Shown here piece by piece: positions 11,744 through 22,396 of a stretch of 34,685 nt of DNA; position 1 is the first letter of the stretch; each line of letters starts with the position of its first letter. The notes below the pieces were generated by a model, which was not told the origin of the DNA, did no database searches, and saw nothing but the letters and a program-made list of their open reading frames with translations. The position numbers were made by a program, and so were the translations under genes. Origin of the DNA: a virus; the IMG/VR virus record IMGVR_UViG_3300042900_000247, positions 1 to 34,685 of that record. The stretch is one strand, 5' to 3'.

Positions 11744-14700
11744 TTATGCCCATCCGTTTGATGGATTTTTTGTTTCTGTATTTGTTCCTAATGCTTGGAA
11801 CTTAACATAGCTACCTATTCCCAAAACAGATGCAGCAGTTGCACCTATCTGTGAAATTACAGGGGTAACCGAACCTCCTGTGGTAAACCTTACTATACCC
11901 TTAATTGTTATTGCAGCAGCGGTTGCAGAAGCCACAGAAGAAGTTACTGCCGTTGTAGCTGTAACTGCTATTCTACACATAGTTGAGGCAGTAGGTGTAC
12001 CAATAGTTGATGCTCTTTCAGATATTGCCATATAGCTGATATTTGAAGCAACTGAACCTGTTAGTGAAAGTCCAAATCCTACTGAATTTGCAGTAGCTGA
12101 TAAACCTGTTAAGTTAATCTGTACTTCAAATATATATGTAGTATTAGCTACGGCAGTAAATGTATTTGCACCTGCTGAACCTGCGTCAAACATATTCTGC
12201 GAGTTAGTATTTGATACAAAAGTTCTTGTTGCAGTATTAGCAATCCATTGTACAGGTGGTAAAACTCCTCTATGAGAATTTTTTGAATAGAATAAAAACC
12301 CATTCGCATCAAGTTCCATATCTCCAACAGCAGGTGTTGTCTTTAATACTCCTGCAGTAAACTTTAAAGGTGCTATGGTGGTTGTTCCTGCTCCAAGATG
12401 AGCATTTGTGAATTTTGCACCACCTAAAACTTGAAGTTTATTAACTAAATCATTTGTGGTTGTTCCTATTAATGTATTTCCACCAAGTGAGTTTATAATA
12501 AATGCACCACTTCCTCCAACTTGAACACCAACATTACCTATTGAAGCAATACCTATATCAGAAACAAGTAGTCCACTTATTAAAGCTGCTCCTGCACCTA
12601 TGTAAGATGATGCTACACCTGCACCCCCATCATAAAATGAAATATATCCCCCACTTGCGTTTGATGAATTTATCTTTAACATTTCACTTGCTGTGCTTGA
12701 TATGGTAACAAGTGTTCCACTATCTTGTATGTTACTATTCCCTAATGCACTTGCAGAAGTCCATTTAGGAATGTAGTTAGTTGTACCTGTTCCTGTAACT
12801 GTACCACCGCCACTTGCACTTATCGTTCCACCACTTATTGTGATGTTAGTACCTGCTGTTATTACAGTACCATTAGCTGCAAGGATTTGTGCTGCTGTAC
12901 CTCCACTTTTTATTAGTGATGATGCCGTTACACTACTACTAAATGTGGCTGCACCTGTTGCATCTAAAAGCATTGTAGTTACTCCTCCTTGACGGAAAAA
13001 CCAACTAGTACCAGTAGAACCATTTAAAGTACCATTTGTAACATCAAATACTAATCCAGAAGCTGCACCACCCCATATATTTAATAAACCAACACTACTG
13101 CCAACAGAAAAACCACTTGTATTGCCCCCTGCGGAAGTAATTACTGATAACTTAGTAGCAGGACTTGTAGTACCTATGCCTACGTTACCACCTGTAAAAA
13201 CAGCAGCATAATTATTTGTAACTGTACCCGAAGAAACTGTTAAAGCCTTTACATATAATCCGTATGCATTAACAATATTATAGAAACCTGTTTCTATTGG
13301 TGCTATATAAGCTCCAGCTATTAAACCTAAATCAGAACCTGTTGTGTTAAATGTAGGGGTTGCATAAATTCCATAATGGCTTACTCCATTTACCAAAGAA
13401 GAACTATGTGTTTCAGTTAATGATAATCCAAAAGTTGAAAGTGAAAGACCATTTCTTGAACCACTTAATGTAAGCCAATTATTGCTTACTGATGATATTT
13501 GCAATCCTGCACTCGGACTTGCAGTACCTATACCTACGTTATTATTAGCAGCATCTACAAACAATGTGTTTGTATCTACTGTAAGGTTACCTGTGATGTT
13601 AGCACTACTACTAAACGTGGCTGCACCTGTGGAAGCTATAACTAAAGCATTTGTAATTACTCCTGCTTTTCTTGTTCTTAAAATTAATTGTCCATTTGTT
13701 GCACTTTCATATTCCCCAAATATTTCTGCAAATTGTGTAGTCGTACCAAAAAACTTAACACCACCACCACTGGTGCTTGTATTTCCAACTACATTTAAAG
13801 AAGGATAAGCAGCACCTTCAACATTGAGATTGCCATTAAATCTTCCTGTTCCATTAACATCTAAACGAAATCCTGCATCTGTAAATGTTCCACCATTTTG
13901 AATAAGTATATTTCCACTTGTTTCAAATATTCGCATTCTAATACTTCCAGAACTCATAAATTTAACAGTACTTGCGTCAAAAGTTAATGGGAATGCTCGT
14001 GCATAAGTCTGAAATAAACCCTCACCTGCAGGGTCATCCCAAGTCATTGTCGCATATCTAACAGATGTTCTACCTACTATTAATAACGGATAGTTAGTAT
14101 TGTGCAACATTCTAAATGAACCAGTAATATCTATTGTATAAGCAGGTGTTGTTGTACCAATTCCTAATCTATTATTAGTATCATCCCAAAAGAAGTTAGC
14201 ATTGTCTTGTGAAATAGTTGTTCCGTTGCTGAATAAAACTGACCCTGCTGTTAAAGATGGGAGGTTAAACTTGCCGTTGAAGGTAGTCCAATCCGCAGAC
14301 GATAACGCACCCCTATTCGCTGCACTTGCAGTTGGAATGTTCAATGTTATTACAGCTGTGGTTGTACCGTTAGCAACACTTGAACTGACATCTGTACCCG
14401 TTGTGCCTAAAGTTAAAGCAGCAACAGAAGTAACTGTACCCACGCTAAATGTTCTGTTTGCACTTAAATCTTGGGCAGTACCATTAATAGTTATTGTTCT
14501 CGTTGTAGGTACACCACCTAATCCGCTTAGTGTGTATGTTGGAACATTAAGGGTAGCCCCCACTAAAGTAGACGAACCACTTGAACCTGTTGTAGTTAGT
14601 GTTATTGCATTTTGCTTACTATTAAATGTTGTCCAATCCGTAGATGTCAAATATCCATTCACAGATGTTGTTGCAGCAGGAATAGAAATAGCAGGAGTTG

Positions 14701-17590
14701 TACCACCACTTGAAACAATAGGACTTGTACCTGTAACCGATGTAACATAAGTACCTGCTGCTTGGTATTGTGGTATATTTAAAATAGCACCTATTAATGT
14801 TGCAGCACCACTTGTTCCTGTTGTGGTTAAAGTGATGGCGTTTTGCTTACCATTAAACGTATTCCAATCGGTAGAACTTAAAGCTCCTGTAACACTTGTA
14901 CTTGCTAAAGCTAAACTTAATACTTGAGTAGATAAACTTAACCCATTAGCAGTACCTATTGTAACTGCATTATGCCTCGCGGCAGTATTAGCAGCTACGT
15001 TTGTATTTGCGTTAACCCTTGCCTCTGTGTAGTATAGATTGGTAACCTCAGATATGTTTGCAGTAGTTAAATTTACTGCCCCAGTAAATCCATTTACTGA
15101 TGAAACTGAATCTGTATTATCTACCTTATCCCAAGTTGATCCGTTGAATATTATCCAATCCCCAATCTTCCAATCGGTGATGCCATTTATGTTTGTTGAA
15201 CCTGCTACACTTACTATATAATAATCACCCTTGTTGCCTACACTAGATGTAATTGTAGGACTATTAGTAGATGCATTCCAAGTACCCTTATACATTACAC
15301 CACCAACTAATGCACTTATTTGGTTTTGCACCTTTCCAAATGCTGCTAAAATACTATCGGTAGCTACAATAGTTCCACCAGCTCCTAAATTCAGTCCTGT
15401 AAGTAATTTACCTATAACAGCAGAATTACCTAAAGTTATACTAACACTTCCAGGCCCTGTAGCTGTAGCTTCCCCAGTTAATGCAGTAATATAATTACCT
15501 GCTGCTTGTTTAGAATTAAACGTACTCCAATCTGCACTTGATAAAGCACCTCTATTTGTTGCAGATGCTGTAGGTAAGTTAAAAGTATGTGTATCTGTTA
15601 CACTTGAAATTGCAAAATCAGTGCCACTTGTTCCTACTGCAAGATATTGCGTATTTGAAGTAAGTCCGTTTAGTGCTGCAATACCACCTGCAAAGGTTGT
15701 GATTATCTCGCACAGATGACTATTCTCTGTATGTAATCTTGCTGTTCTGCCACCGCTATTATCTACTATATAAACCCTAATAGCTAACCTGTCAGAAGTT
15801 AATAACACTGTTTCGGGCACTGCTAAAGAAGTGAGGTATAAATCTATTGTAGTGCCTCCTGTAATTTCTTCAGCTACAGCAGATGAACTTGCAATGCTTG
15901 TGAAAGTTGTACCATCATATTTTAGTAGTTCAACATAAAATTTAGTATTGCCACCACTCGAACTAACATTGAAATACATCTCAAAGTTCCACGCACCGCC
16001 CGGAATCAATAATCTATTTGGATTAGCTACATCAGTTAAGAACTGTGCAATCAATCCATTACCCACTAAAGCAAAGTCTGTTCCTGCACCAATGACAGCA
16101 CTATTTGACATCTGCTGATATCCTGCAACACTTGCTGCAACACTACCATTCAAATAATAATTAACAGAAGAACCACCACTTGAACCGCTTGGTAAGGTTG
16201 CTAATTGACCATCTCCACGAATATATTGAGAAGAAGTACCGACTGCTGTTACCGCTAAAGTACCGCTTGATGTAATTGGTGTATTGGAAACAGAAAAAGC
16301 TACAGGCATTGAAAGACCTACAGAAGTAACTGTACCTACAGACCAACTTCTATTTGCACTTAAATCATAAGTAGTTCCATTGATGGTTAATGTAGTTGCC
16401 GTTGTAACATAATTACCTTCTGCTTCATATTGAGGAACATTTAATGTGTTACCTATTAAGGTTGCAGCACCACTTGTTCCTGTAGTAGTTAGAGTTAAAG
16501 CACCTTGACCACCTATATCTGAAAGAACTTGTGAACCTGTTCTGAACTTAATTACTCCGCTATCCGATACTAAAAATTTATCTGTATCTGTAGTTGCTGC
16601 ATTGATAGTTCCTATAGTTGTAACACCATTTAATCTCGTAGTTCCGTTAACATCTAACTTATAAAGACCTGTATCGGTTGTTGTTGATATTAAAAGATTA
16701 CCACCAGCTGTAATTCTAAATCTTTCAGTAGCTAATGTTGGTGCACCTGCTCCTGTAAAAAATCTTATATCCATAGCAACAGCTCCTGCAGATACAGATT
16801 CAGCATTAAATCTAAAAGCTGCACCACTTCTATATGCACCACCCTCATACCCATATCCAATAAATCCGCCAACATCATCCCCTGTAATAATATTTGTAGG
16901 AGATGCAATAGTTCCTCTTGATTTTCTTATTTGATTATAAAAAGCACCAGATGCATTTATGTTTGTATCACTTATAATATCTCCCTTTACATTTAAAGTA
17001 CCAGAAGGACTGGTAGTGCCTATCCCCAACCTATTGTTTGTGTCATCCCAAAAGAAGTTAGCGTTATCTTGTGCTATAGTTGTGCCGTTGCTGAATAAGA
17101 CTGAACCTGCTGTTAGAGATGGTAGGTTAAACTTACCATTAAAGGTAGTCCAATCTGTAGAACTCAAAGCACCTCTATTTGTTGCAGATGCTGTAGGTAA
17201 GTTAAAAGTATGTGTACTAGTTGCGGATGATATCCAAAAGTCCGTACCGCTTGTTCCTACTGCAAAAGTTTGAGATAAAGCAGTTAATCCATTTAGTGAT
17301 GTAATCCCAGTATCAGTATCTGCACTATTTACCCAACTCGTTCCATTATATTTTAATACTTGACCATTTGATGGTGATGTAATGGATAGTGGGAATGTAT
17401 AAAGTGATCCATCACCTCTAATAATCTGCGTTGTTGCACCACTAGCAATATATTTCTGAAATCTCTGATTCGTTCCATCTCCTTTACCTACATACAAGTC
17501 GTATGTATCCGTAGTGAATAATGGTTCAGCTACAGTACCATTTGGAATGGTAGATAATAATCCTCTTTTTATTCTAAATATATTTGGCAT
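11744..17590 (-). CDS. Giant repetitive tail appendage/fibre protein, 1948 aa
   Basis: The largest gene (5.8 kb). The N-terminus (IKRGLLSTIPNGTVAEPLFT and YDLYVGKGDG, 6-38) matches the attachment domain of tail fibre proteins of the major tropism determinant type. The rest is a chain of Thr/Ser/Gly/Ala-rich beta modules. Five copies of a (R)GALSSxDWxTFNxK-type motif, several TLTTTGTSGAATLIG units and four NNRLGIGTT- or VGIGT-type motifs are visible. A roughly 60-residue block near 125-185 recurs near 1081-1141. No S74 chaperone or enzymatic domain is seen at the C-terminus. It probably forms a long trimeric fibre for host recognition. Long antisense open frames here are composition artefacts. 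Confidence 0.85.
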   Translation of the reverse strand: MPNIFRIKRGLLSTIPNGTVAEPLFTTDTYDLYVGKGDGTNQRFQKYIASGATTQIIRGDGSLYTFPLSITSPSNGQVLKYNGTSWVNSADTDTGITSLNGLTALSQTFAVGTSGTDFWISSATSTHTFNLPTASATNRGALSSTDWTTFNGKFNLPSLTAGSVLFSNGTTIAQDNANFFWDDTNNRLGIGTTSPSGTLNVKGDIISDTNINASGAFYNQIRKSRGTIASPTNIITGDDVGGFIGYGYEGGAYRSGAAFRFNAESVSAGAVAMDIRFFTGAGAPTLATERFRITAGGNLLISTTTDTGLYKLDVNGTTRLNGVTTIGTINAATTDTDKFLVSDSGVIKFRTGSQVLSDIGGQGALTLTTTGTSGAATLIGNTLNVPQYEAEGNYVTTATTLTINGTTYDLSANRSWSVGTVTSVGLSMPVAFSVSNTPITSSGTLAVTAVGTSSQYIRGDGQLATLPSGSSGGSSVNYYLNGSVAASVAGYQQMSNSAVIGAGTDFALVGNGLIAQFLTDVANPNRLLIPGGAWNFEMYFNVSSSGGNTKFYVELLKYDGTTFTSIASSSAVAEEITGGTTIDLYLTSLAVPETVLLTSDRLAIRVYIVDNSGGRTARLHTENSHLCEIITTFAGGIAALNGLTSNTQYLAVGTSGTDFAISSVTDTHTFNLPTASATNRGALSSADWSTFNSKQAAGNYITALTGEATATGPGSVSITLGNSAVIGKLLTGLNLGAGGTIVATDSILAAFGKVQNQISALVGGVMYKGTWNASTNSPTITSSVGNKGDYYIVSVAGSTNINGITDWKIGDWIIFNGSTWDKVDNTDSVSSVNGFTGAVNLTTANISEVTNLYYTEARVNANTNVAANTAARHNAVTIGTANGLSLSTQVLSLALASTSVTGALSSTDWNTFNGKQNAITLTTTGTSGAATLIGAILNIPQYQAAGTYVTSVTGTSPIVSSGGTTPAISIPAATTSVNGYLTSTDWTTFNSKQNAITLTTTGSSGSSTLVGATLNVPTYTLSGLGGVPTTRTITINGTAQDLSANRTFSVGTVTSVAALTLGTTGTDVSSSVANGTTTAVITLNIPTASAANRGALSSADWTTFNGKFNLPSLTAGSVLFSNGTTISQDNANFFWDDTNNRLGIGTTTPAYTIDITGSFRMLHNTNYPLLIVGRTSVRYATMTWDDPAGEGLFQTYARAFPLTFDASTVKFMSSGSIRMRIFETSGNILIQNGGTFTDAGFRLDVNGTGRFNGNLNVEGAAYPSLNVVGNTSTSGGGVKFFGTTTQFAEIFGEYESATNGQLILRTRKAGVITNALVIASTGAATFSSSANITGNLTVDTNTLFVDAANNNVGIGTASPSAGLQISSVSNNWLTLSGSRNGLSLSTFGLSLTETHSSSLVNGVSHYGIYATPTFNTTGSDLGLIAGAYIAPIETGFYNIVNAYGLYVKALTVSSGTVTNNYAAVFTGGNVGIGTTSPATKLSVITSAGGNTSGFSVGSSVGLLNIWGGAASGLVFDVTNGTLNGSTGTSWFFRQGGVTTMLLDATGAATFSSSVTASSLIKSGGTAAQILAANGTVITAGTNITISGGTISASGGGTVTGTGTTNYIPKWTSASALGNSNIQDSGTLVTISSTASEMLKINSSNASGGYISFYDGGAGVASSYIGAGAALISGLLVSDIGIASIGNVGVQVGGSGAFIINSLGGNTLIGTTTNDLVNKLQVLGGAKFTNAHLGAGTTTIAPLKFTAGVLKTTPAVGDMELDANGFLFYSKNSHRGVLPPVQWIANTATRTFVSNTNSQNMFDAGSAGANTFTAVANTTYIFEVQINLTGLSATANSVGFGLSLTGSVASNISYMAISERASTIGTPTASTMCRIAVTATTAVTSSVASATAAAITIKGIVRFTTGGSVTPVISQIGATAASVLGIGSYVKFQALGTNTETKNPSNGWA
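14165..14345 (-). repeat. Intragenic direct repeat of the appendage gene, copy 2
   Basis: This stretch closely matches 17035-17215 at DNA level (for example both contain AAGAAGTTAGC and GAATAAAACTGA or GAATAAGACTGA on the plus strand). It encodes the block from RGALSSADWTTFNGK through SVLFSNGTTI and DNANFFWDDTNNRLGIG. Part of it recurs at about 15505-15590. Such repeats allow fibre length change by recombination. Confidence 0.7.
17035..17215 (-). repeat. Intragenic direct repeat of the appendage gene, copy 1
   Basis: First (N-terminal) copy of the block also found at 14165-14345, with many synonymous differences but nearly identical protein sequence. That indicates selection on the protein after an old duplication. 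Confidence 0.7.
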
Positions 17591-17598
17591 AATTTATT

Positions 17599-18222
17599 TT
17601 ATAATGCTATATATACAGCCTTTACACTCGTTCCATTACTTACGCTAGGCATAAGTATCTCAAATACACCCCCACTTGGTGAAGTTACGCTATAATTATA
17701 ATACCATTTGCCACCATACCCAACTGCCACAAGTTTAAATGTAGCTGTATTTCTGCCTGTTATTTTACTGCTTGCAACAGTATAGGTATCAATTGTACTT
17801 ATTTCTGTTATTGGCCCGTTGCCTTGTAGGCTATAATTATATTGACCAAATCCACCTACAGTTGCAGATAGTGACAAACTTTGTATAAAACAACTGAACT
17901 TATAAACTTTTAGATTATTTGAATCATCAATAATGTCTAAATAACCAATAAAAGAAGTTGCCGTTCCTTCTATAAATGTATCAAAGAATGTTATTGGGTG
18001 CATATTACTTTCAGCAACTTTCACTAGTCCACTACCACTCATTGTATAACCTTGCCTACTGCTTATGTATTCCCTAAATACACCATTTGTCTTTGGAGCT
18101 AGTTCAATGAATTCTTTGCTAATATCTATAGTAGCATCTTTGGCACAAGCAAATGGATATACATTACCGCTTGCATCCGTATATGCTAAAATTAATCCTT
18201 CTGCTTTTACTGCGTTTGCCAT
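17599..18222 (-). CDS. Tail-tube-like structural protein, 207 aa
   Basis: Residues about 1-75 (GLILAYTDASGNVYPFACAK, DATIDISKEFIELAPKTNG and REYISSRQGYTMSGSGLV) follow the beta-sandwich pattern of siphovirus tail tube subunits. An about 80-residue C-terminal domain (ATFKLVAVGYGGKWYYNYSV) may be an Ig-like decoration. The expected major tube gene is at 23042-23473, upstream of the tape measure, so this would be a second tube-fold protein, placed after the tail-tip gene. It may form a distal tail ring or serve as the appendage adaptor. It starts at the stop of the 817-aa gene (1-bp overlap) and ends 8 bp before the appendage gene. Confidence 0.6.
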   Translation of the reverse strand: MANAVKAEGLILAYTDASGNVYPFACAKDATIDISKEFIELAPKTNGVFREYISSRQGYTMSGSGLVKVAESNMHPITFFDTFIEGTATSFIGYLDIIDDSNNLKVYKFSCFIQSLSLSATVGGFGQYNYSLQGNGPITEISTIDTYTVASSKITGRNTATFKLVAVGYGGKWYYNYSVTSPSGGVFEILMPSVSNGTSVKAVYIAL

Positions 18223-20675
18223 TATTTGTATATATATTTTTTCTCGTAACCAGGGTAACTATAAGCAATTGCTGTTATTGTAATGCCACCACTTGTAACA
18301 GTTATTGGTGGAGTTAAAGCATCATTTTTAAATTCTATAGTATCATTTGTATTTAAAGTTACATTATTTCCATTTAATGTAAAATTAATAGCCGTAGGAT
18401 TTACAGCAACTTCATAAGTTTCACTATCTAAAAATGTTGATGTATTTTTAGTTATAGATATTATAAAATCTTGTGGTACTGTAGCTGAAGTAACACTACC
18501 AACTATTGTTCCAACAATATCAACTATAATAGATTCTGTACCTATATATTTTATCTTATCATTTGTTAATAGTATAAAATTAGAAGTATCAACCATATCT
18601 AATGGAAGATAAGCCTTGCCACTTTGAAGACCAGTTTCTAATGTTGCATTAACACCAACTAATGAATCTTTTGTTTCATCAAATACTTCTACTAATGTAG
18701 CTGACCAAGTTTCAGCAGCAAAATCTATTTCTTTCATATTAGCTATCGCATACACTTTATTAGGATCATCATCAACAAACTTAATCGTGTTAATTAATCC
18801 AACTATAGATGATCCTTGGGATAAACCATAGAAATTAGCATCTATTTTAGTTCTTGGAAATCTTGTGTTTTGATAATGTGCAATTAGATTCTGATTTTTA
18901 AATCCATAAGACTCATCAGGGAATCTATATCTATACCAAGTAGGTGTAGTAGGTGTAAAATTATCGGTTTCAAATATTGTACCTATAAGATTTATATTTG
19001 GTGTATCATCAATATATATTTCATCTTCATAATTTGATTTAACATTTTCTGTTTTATTATATTTTTCATATTCACCATATATTGTAGATGTATTTAATCC
19101 ACCTAATGAATTTTGTAATCTTAATTTTAATTGACTCCATAAACCATTACCAGAAAATGCTGGACTTAATCCGTTAGGTATCAATAATATTCTTATAATT
19201 CCATCATCAGTTATTGGTTTTGATAAAACACTTTTTTCAAAAAAACCACTTTCATCTGGTGTATTATTCCCTTTACTTATTGTTAAATATGTTTGTAGCC
19301 AAACTGGAGATGCATCCCAAGTTCCTGGAGATGGCATTGATTTCCACGTACCATCATCCGCTAATGATAATCTAATTTGTGGTGATGCATCTTTTTTATA
19401 CAAAATCTGCATTACATTAACTTTAACTAACCCACTACCTACCCAAGAACTTTCAGCAGGTTTGTATAAAAAAGTCAAATCTATTACATCACCTTTTTTA
19501 ACTCTTAAATCTGTACTTTGAAGCCAATTTGTTCCAAGTGTTGGAGGAGAATAACTTTCTGCATTTAAAAAAAAATATGAATCTGTTACTCTTCCGTATG
19601 CATCAATTACATCTTTTCTATAATGATCTGCTGTTGATGCAATTGGTGTTTCCTTATATCCTTTATAGCAATTCCATCCCGTTACACTATAAGTCTTATA
19701 CCCACTACCAGATGTTAATAATGAACCTCTTTGAAAATTTTGATTATATATTAATTCACTTGGGTAATCGTATGTAAAATTAATTTTATCTTCTTTTGTA
19801 ATCCTATTAACCATTCTAAGCATTGATGGCTCAATAGGCTTAATGGTTTCATTGACACCTACCTCTAAATCATATCTTAAATTTGTAGTTGTCCATTGAT
19901 CAGGAAATCCTAATGTATAAAATTCTTTCTGCCTTAAATTATTAGAAAAAGATGTGTAAAATTCTTCTATTCTTACTATATGCCATCTGCCTTTATATTG
20001 GAATATTGTTTGATTAAATGCTTTATTTATTTTTTCAAGAACAGTATATTTGTCTTCATATTCGCCATCTCCGACACTAAATGTCCTTGCATCTACTCTG
20101 CACTGTTTTATAGATGGTTGAGGCAATGTATCATCCATTGATGAATGATATAAGTTATTAATAACATTAAATCTACCCCATTCAGGTAAAGAATTTTGTA
20201 TGCAATAAGTTAATAAATCAGAAATATCAAAATATCCAATTAATTCAGACCCATCATCTGATAAAAGTTCATTTTTTAATAACCCTAATCCTTCATTTGC
20301 TCTTAATGTTATTATATGTTTTGTATTTTGCCAAGATTCTTGGAAATCATCTTGCAATAAATAGCCTGTCCAATAAATTAAACTACTTGAATCATACTTA
20401 AATCTTATATAACAATATGTATCTGAATTAGATAAAAAATCATCTATACTAACACTATATGTTAAATCAGAACTTAGGAAAGATATTGAAGCCTCTTGTC
20501 CTCTAACTGGCTTAAAAATATCATCATCAGTATTATATTCCTTTAATACAAATGGACTTGATGCAGGTGTTAGTTGAGTAACAGACCCACTATACCCATC
20601 TATAAAAAATTCTACATAGCAAAGTTTATTTTCGGCTGTGTAGAATTGTATTTCGTATTTTTTTGCGTATGCCAT
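18222..20675 (-). CDS. Tail tip / baseplate hub-like protein, 817 aa
   Basis: Directly downstream of the tape measure gene (1-bp overlap), where siphoviruses encode distal tail and tail-associated (Dit/Tal) proteins. The N-terminal 140 residues (YEIQFYTAENKLCYVEFFI, RFKYDSSSLIYWTGYLLQDD, HIITLRANEGLGLLKNELL) look like a Dit/hub beta domain. The rest is beta-rich with many Tyr, Asn and Thr. The C-terminal 150 residues (GTIVGSVTSATVPQDFIISI and later strands) resemble an Ig-like domain. I see no peptidase or lysozyme motif. It probably forms the tail-tip complex that connects tube and appendages. Confidence 0.65.
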   Translation of the reverse strand: MAYAKKYEIQFYTAENKLCYVEFFIDGYSGSVTQLTPASSPFVLKEYNTDDDIFKPVRGQEASISFLSSDLTYSVSIDDFLSNSDTYCYIRFKYDSSSLIYWTGYLLQDDFQESWQNTKHIITLRANEGLGLLKNELLSDDGSELIGYFDISDLLTYCIQNSLPEWGRFNVINNLYHSSMDDTLPQPSIKQCRVDARTFSVGDGEYEDKYTVLEKINKAFNQTIFQYKGRWHIVRIEEFYTSFSNNLRQKEFYTLGFPDQWTTTNLRYDLEVGVNETIKPIEPSMLRMVNRITKEDKINFTYDYPSELIYNQNFQRGSLLTSGSGYKTYSVTGWNCYKGYKETPIASTADHYRKDVIDAYGRVTDSYFFLNAESYSPPTLGTNWLQSTDLRVKKGDVIDLTFLYKPAESSWVGSGLVKVNVMQILYKKDASPQIRLSLADDGTWKSMPSPGTWDASPVWLQTYLTISKGNNTPDESGFFEKSVLSKPITDDGIIRILLIPNGLSPAFSGNGLWSQLKLRLQNSLGGLNTSTIYGEYEKYNKTENVKSNYEDEIYIDDTPNINLIGTIFETDNFTPTTPTWYRYRFPDESYGFKNQNLIAHYQNTRFPRTKIDANFYGLSQGSSIVGLINTIKFVDDDPNKVYAIANMKEIDFAAETWSATLVEVFDETKDSLVGVNATLETGLQSGKAYLPLDMVDTSNFILLTNDKIKYIGTESIIVDIVGTIVGSVTSATVPQDFIISITKNTSTFLDSETYEVAVNPTAINFTLNGNNVTLNTNDTIEFKNDALTPPITVTSGGITITAIAYSYPGYEKKYIYK

Positions 20676-22396
20676 TATCCAGTTCTTGAAATTTGTGCGT
20701 TAGTTCTATTTATTGATCCCACCAAATCACTACCCCTCAATACTAAATTTACTTGACCTCCCATTTGCATACCACCATTTCTAACCTGAGATAAATTTGG
20801 ACTTGATACAGAATCCATACCTGATGAAAATGCGCCTCTTAAAATATTTCCTAAAGTGTTTGCTTCCCCCATTGCTCCTACTGCACCAACCGGATTAAAT
20901 ATTGTTGCTATTAATCTTATTATACCGGTTGCTATAATTCTTGATACAATTCTACCAATTTGTTTTAATATAGAATCTGCAAAATCTTTAAATGCAAATT
21001 TACCTGTTTCAAAAAAGTTTTCAAATAAATTAGATAATGGTTCAAAAAATACTGTGCTAATTGCTTTTTGTGCAGTTTCAAATTTTGTAACTAATTCATC
21101 TATAATTGCCATTTGACCATAAACCTTTTCTGATAAAAGTATTTCGTTGCCAATTGGCTCTATTTTTTGTGCCTTAAATTCTCTTTTACTTTTATCACCA
21201 AAATCCTCTAATGTTAATACATTTTGAATTGCATTTTGATTTTTTAAATATTCTCTTGTATATATACTATTTTCTTTAGTAACCTCCTTTAATGAATTAA
21301 CTTGTATTCTTCTATTAGCTGCAAATGTTTTAGCTATATACTTATCATTATCTATTATTTGCCCAACACCACCTACACCTTGAGTTATTGTACCTATTGA
21401 TGCTTTATTAGCATCTTTAATAGATTGTGTTAATTTTTTATAATTCTCAGTTAATGTAACAGTTTCTGAATTTATTGCTGCTGTTGAATTAGCTATTGGT
21501 GCTAATTGTTTTAAATAACCATCTTGTGTTTTAGTTAAATCTAATATATCCTTTCTTAATTCAACAGTCTTTTCAGATGTTTTACTAAATGCACTTTGTG
21601 CATTATTTTGTAATGCAGTTAATGCAGGGCCAAATACTACTTGATTGTTTTGGGCATCTACTAATGCTTTTGATGCTTTAACATAGTCTTGATCTGCTAC
21701 TGTTAATTCTTGTTGCTTTATTGCTAATTCTTCTGCATTTTTAGTTAATACAGCAGTTACACCAGCTTCTTGTATTTTTAATTGCAATAACTTTAACCTT
21801 GCTTCAACTTGACTATTTATAATATCAATTGATGCCTTATTTGATATATTTTCTCTGTCTATACTAGCTACTAAATCAGGGGATATTTTCTTTAACGCAT
21901 CATAAGCAGCTAACCTATTTTTTAATGGTTGTTCTAAATCATTTAATGTTTTAGCAAATATTTTAATTTTTGCATCTTCAACAACTACATTTGCTGTTGC
22001 TTTTGCACTTTCTTCATTAAATAATTTCTGATTTTCAGTTAATTTTGGCAATACACCAATTAAAGCAGTAAATGCCTCTCCTAATGATCCATACTTTTGT
22101 ACTGCAAATGTGACCGCTGATGTTACAACACTAAATGCTAAAAATAACCCAGCAGGGCCTACTAACCCTTTAGCCAATTCTTTAAATGCACCTCCAACAC
22201 CATTTGATGTTGTAACTAATTGACCAAATGATTGTATAACTGCTGGTAAGTTGTTCTGAATACCTATAAATCCAAATGGTAAATCTTGAGCTACTAGAGA
22301 TAAGCTAGTTAATGCAATACGAGATTGCTTAGAGAAATCTTGTATTTGTCTACCTGCTGCTTGAACATCTGCATCAACTTGTATAAGTAAACTCAT
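20675..22396 (-). CDS. Tail length tape measure protein, 573 aa
   Basis: Mostly helical protein with long Ala/Lys/Gln-rich coiled-coil regions (AEELAIKQQELTVADQDYV, LRKDILDLTKTQDGYLKQL) and hydrophobic segments (GPAGLFLAFSVVTSAVTFAV, about 95-115; and a Gly/Ala/Ile segment near 490-520), the usual makeup of tape measures. It lies after the frameshifted tail chaperones and before the tail-tip gene, the fixed order in siphoviruses. At about 0.15 nm per residue it predicts a short tail of roughly 85 nm. It overlaps the chaperone by 4 bp (ATGA) and the tip gene by 1 bp. Confidence 0.85.
   Translation of the reverse strand: MSLLIQVDADVQAAGRQIQDFSKQSRIALTSLSLVAQDLPFGFIGIQNNLPAVIQSFGQLVTTSNGVGGAFKELAKGLVGPAGLFLAFSVVTSAVTFAVQKYGSLGEAFTALIGVLPKLTENQKLFNEESAKATANVVVEDAKIKIFAKTLNDLEQPLKNRLAAYDALKKISPDLVASIDRENISNKASIDIINSQVEARLKLLQLKIQEAGVTAVLTKNAEELAIKQQELTVADQDYVKASKALVDAQNNQVVFGPALTALQNNAQSAFSKTSEKTVELRKDILDLTKTQDGYLKQLAPIANSTAAINSETVTLTENYKKLTQSIKDANKASIGTITQGVGGVGQIIDNDKYIAKTFAANRRIQVNSLKEVTKENSIYTREYLKNQNAIQNVLTLEDFGDKSKREFKAQKIEPIGNEILLSEKVYGQMAIIDELVTKFETAQKAISTVFFEPLSNLFENFFETGKFAFKDFADSILKQIGRIVSRIIATGIIRLIATIFNPVGAVGAMGEANTLGNILRGAFSSGMDSVSSPNLSQVRNGGMQMGGQVNLVLRGSDLVGSINRTNAQISRTG

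Noticed and set aside
14202-14750. Rightward 182-aa frame, and other long rightward frames at 12502-17273
   Set aside because: They are antisense to the appendage gene. Its Thr/Gly/Ser/Ala-rich repeats rarely create antisense stops, so long frames are expected by composition.
11744-17590. Diversity-generating retroelement target in the appendage gene
   Set aside because: No reverse transcriptase gene or near-identical short template repeat is visible; the repeats are long protein modules with synonymous changes.
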